This document shows, one piece after another, positions 5,327-6,684 of a DNA stretch of 6,684 nt. The DNA comes from Alphaproteobacteria bacterium (GTDB lineage Bacteria; Pseudomonadota; Alphaproteobacteria; JAEULC01), in NCBI GenBank assembly GCA_020851015.1, contig JADZDN010000144.1:1-6684 (forward strand). The letters run 5' to 3'. The notes under the pieces are model-generated. The model had not been told where the DNA came from, made no database searches, and worked only from the letters and a program-made list of their open reading frames with translations. The stretch's first letter is position 1. Every line of letters begins with the position of its first letter. Both the position numbers and the translations under genes were made by a program.

Positions 5327-6271
5327 CTAGGCGGCTGCCAGCATGCGCCGCTTCAGCTTGAGGAACGGCTCGGCCATGCCGATCGCCATCAGAAGGAACA
5401 TCGGCAGCCCCATGAAAATGGCCACCACGTAGATCAGGACCAGCATCCAAGACCGCCCGTTCAGCCGCCGCACGGCAGCATGCGCCACCGCGAGCCCCGC
5501 CAGAAACCCGCCGACCAGCAGCACCGGCAGGGCATTGCGCAGCACGTAGCCAACATCTCCCGGCAGCAGCATCCCCGCCACCAGGCAGCAGAGCGCCAGC
5601 ACGGTCACGTGCGGCGGCAGGTCCAGCGCGGCCATGTCCGGCGCCGGCCGGCGGCTCCAGCCGAAGCGCATCAGCAGCCCCTGCGCCAGCACGCCGTTGA
5701 GGACCGTGACGATCATGGCCACCGCGACGGCCGCCCCCAGCAGGTGCGTCGACATGCGGTCGATCGCGCGGGCGCGCTCGTCGGGCGACGGCGCCTCCTG
5801 GATCATCTGTCCCAGCAGGTCGACGGTGATCCCCGCGCTCTGGCGCGCAAAGGCCTCGATGCCGCCCTGTAGCCCGATGACGACGCTGGCCAGGCCCAGC
5901 AGCGCCAAGCCGATTGCGACGAGCCAGCCGGTCAGCAGCCCCGGCGGATACCACTCCACCGCGCCCTGCGGCCCGGTGCGCGCCAGCATCGCCTGGCGCA
6001 CCAGGATCGGCACCGGCGCGATGAAGACGACGCCGAAGAACGACGCCAGCGCGTAGCCGAACTCGTGCGTCAGGACCAGCGAGCCGGCAGCGATCCCGGC
6101 GACCAGCGAAGCGGTCGCGCCCGCCGCCAACCCGGCGGCGAACAGCGGGAACTGCGCGAAGTAGAGCAGCGGCATGGACGCGAAGGGCCGGTAGGCCACG
6201 GCCAGGTAGAACGCGCCGCTGATCAGCCCGGCGCCAAGCGCCAGGACCCAGAATCTGAGAGCGGGCGACAT
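5327..6271 (-). CDS. DUF2232 family multi-pass membrane protein
   Basis: The 314-residue protein is highly hydrophobic, with about eight likely membrane segments: near 7-27, 34-66 (one long or two short), 74-92, 112-135, 178-200, 221-238, 243-266 and 276-298. A polar stretch at about 137-177 is probably a loop. The C-terminus [10 protein letters not shown] is basic and presumably cytoplasmic. The assignment to DUF2232 (YybS-like predicted membrane proteins) rests on topology, length and the position between rpsR and rplI, which is a common alphaproteobacterial arrangement. Molecular function is not known to me, and there are no recognisable catalytic motifs. ATG 6271 is chosen because GGGGA at 6280-6284 precedes it by 8 bases and the membrane topology begins right after; the frame upstream of it is arginine-rich shadow sequence. 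It starts 38 bp after rpsR, so cotranscription is very likely. Confidence 0.85.
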   Translation of the reverse strand: MSPALRFWVLALGAGLISGAFYLAVAYRPFASMPLLYFAQFPLFAAGLAAGATASLVAGIAAGSLVLTHEFGYALASFFGVVFIAPVPILVRQAMLARTGPQGAVEWYPPGLLTGWLVAIGLALLGLASVVIGLQGGIEAFARQSAGITVDLLGQMIQEAPSPDERARAIDRMSTHLLGAAVAVAMIVTVLNGVLAQGLLMRFGWSRRPAPDMAALDLPPHVTVLALCCLVAGMLLPGDVGYVLRNALPVLLVGGFLAGLAVAHAAVRRLNGRSWMLVLIYVVAIFMGLPMFLLMAIGMAEPFLKLKRRMLAAA

Positions 6272-6309
6272 CGCCGCGTTCCCCGGTTGCGCTCGGCGCC
6301 GCCCGGCGC

Positions 6310-6567
6310 CTAGCGCAGGATGTAGGGCAGAAGCCCCAGGAACCGCGCCCGCTTGATCGCCTGCGCCAGCTCGCGCTGCTTCTTCGCCGATACCGCGGTG
6401 ATGCGGCTCGGCACGATCTTTCCGCGCTCCGAGATGAAGCGCTGCAACAGGCGGACGTCCTTGAAGTCGATCTTCGGCGCGTTCGGGCCGGAGAACGGGC
6501 AGCTCTTGCGGCGGCGGAAGAACGGGCGGCGCCCGCCGGTGCGGGCCGGAGCGGCGGAGGCGGTCAT
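6310..6567 (-). CDS. rpsR: 30S ribosomal protein S18
   Basis: The 85-residue product binds the 16S rRNA central domain as a heterodimer with S6 on the platform of the small subunit. The signature is [10 protein letters not shown] followed by [19 protein letters not shown] and [20 protein letters not shown], ending in [14 protein letters not shown]. Length is normal for alphaproteobacterial S18, and the single Cys in KSCPF is usual. A strong AAGGAG (6575-6580) sits 7 bases before ATG 6567 and lies inside the end of rpsF. The start overlaps the upstream stop as ATGA, which suggests translational coupling with rpsF. Confidence 0.98.
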   Translation of the reverse strand: MTASAAPARTGGRRPFFRRRKSCPFSGPNAPKIDFKDVRLLQRFISERGKIVPSRITAVSAKKQRELAQAIKRARFLGLLPYILR

Positions 6568-6684
6568 GCGCGGTCTCCTTCACCTTGCTGCTGGTCGCCG
6601 CCAGGGCCACCGTCGAACCCGCCGCCGAAGCCGCGGCGGCCGTCGCGACGCGGGCGGTCGCCGCGCGGACCGCGGTCGTCGCGG
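6564..6684 (-). CDS. rpsF: 30S ribosomal protein S6, C-terminal tail only (5' part outside window)
   Basis: The last 39 codons of a frame entering from the right edge end in TGA 6566-6564, overlapping the rpsR ATG by four bases (ATGA). The residues are an Arg/Asp/Gly-rich tail: [18 protein letters not shown], then a Gly-rich part, ending in [10 protein letters not shown]. No folded S6 domain is in the window. The call rests on position directly upstream of and coupled to rpsR, plus the known habit of alphaproteobacterial S6 to carry charged disordered tails. Another frame across the same bases is open into the window edge but has an alanine/threonine-rich shadow composition. Confidence 0.75.
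   Translation of the reverse strand, partial: RDDRGPRGDRPRRDGRRGFGGGFDGGPGGDQQQGEGDRA

Overview
The window is GC-rich DNA from an alphaproteobacterium. The main evidence is the tail of a ribosomal-protein operon read on the minus strand in the order rpsF - rpsR - DUF2232 membrane protein - rplI, followed by dnaB. I know this order from alphaproteobacterial genomes. Rhodospirillales-like or Rhizobiales-like groups are the best guess from protein wording and repeat content; genus cannot be judged from sequence reading alone.

Layout, left to right. Positions 1-561 (+) hold the C-terminal half of an aldo/keto reductase, cut by the window edge and closed by a small terminator-like hairpin. Positions 562-1187 are non-coding and built from dispersed-type repeats. 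Two copies of a C/G-run palindrome lie in opposite orientations and flank a 33-bp inverted repeat made of CACCAAGR octamers. Positions 1188-2696 (-) encode the replicative helicase DnaB. Positions 2697-3066 are a 370-bp gap with no credible gene. Positions 3067-4314 (-) encode a cyclopropane-fatty-acyl-phospholipid synthase. In front of it is a good sigma70-type promoter whose -10 element lies inside an Irr (iron control element)-like palindrome. Positions 4543-5271 (-) encode ribosomal protein L9 with an unusually long Ala/Glu/Lys-rich tail. Positions 5327-6271 (-) encode a DUF2232 multi-pass membrane protein, 6310-6567 (-) encode S18, and 6564-6684 (-) the C-terminal tail of S6, whose stop overlaps the S18 start.

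How the genes relate. S6, S18 and L9 belong to translation and are probably cotranscribed with the membrane protein. DnaB is often downstream of rplI in this group. Here the lipid-modifying synthase lies between them with its own promoter, so it is probably an independent unit. The aldo/keto reductase converges on dnaB across the repeat block.

I do not see an undescribed multi-gene system. The points most worth checking are the nested palindrome between the convergent genes, with G-quadruplex motifs facing each incoming transcript, and the possible iron-responsive control of the fatty-acid cyclopropanation gene.
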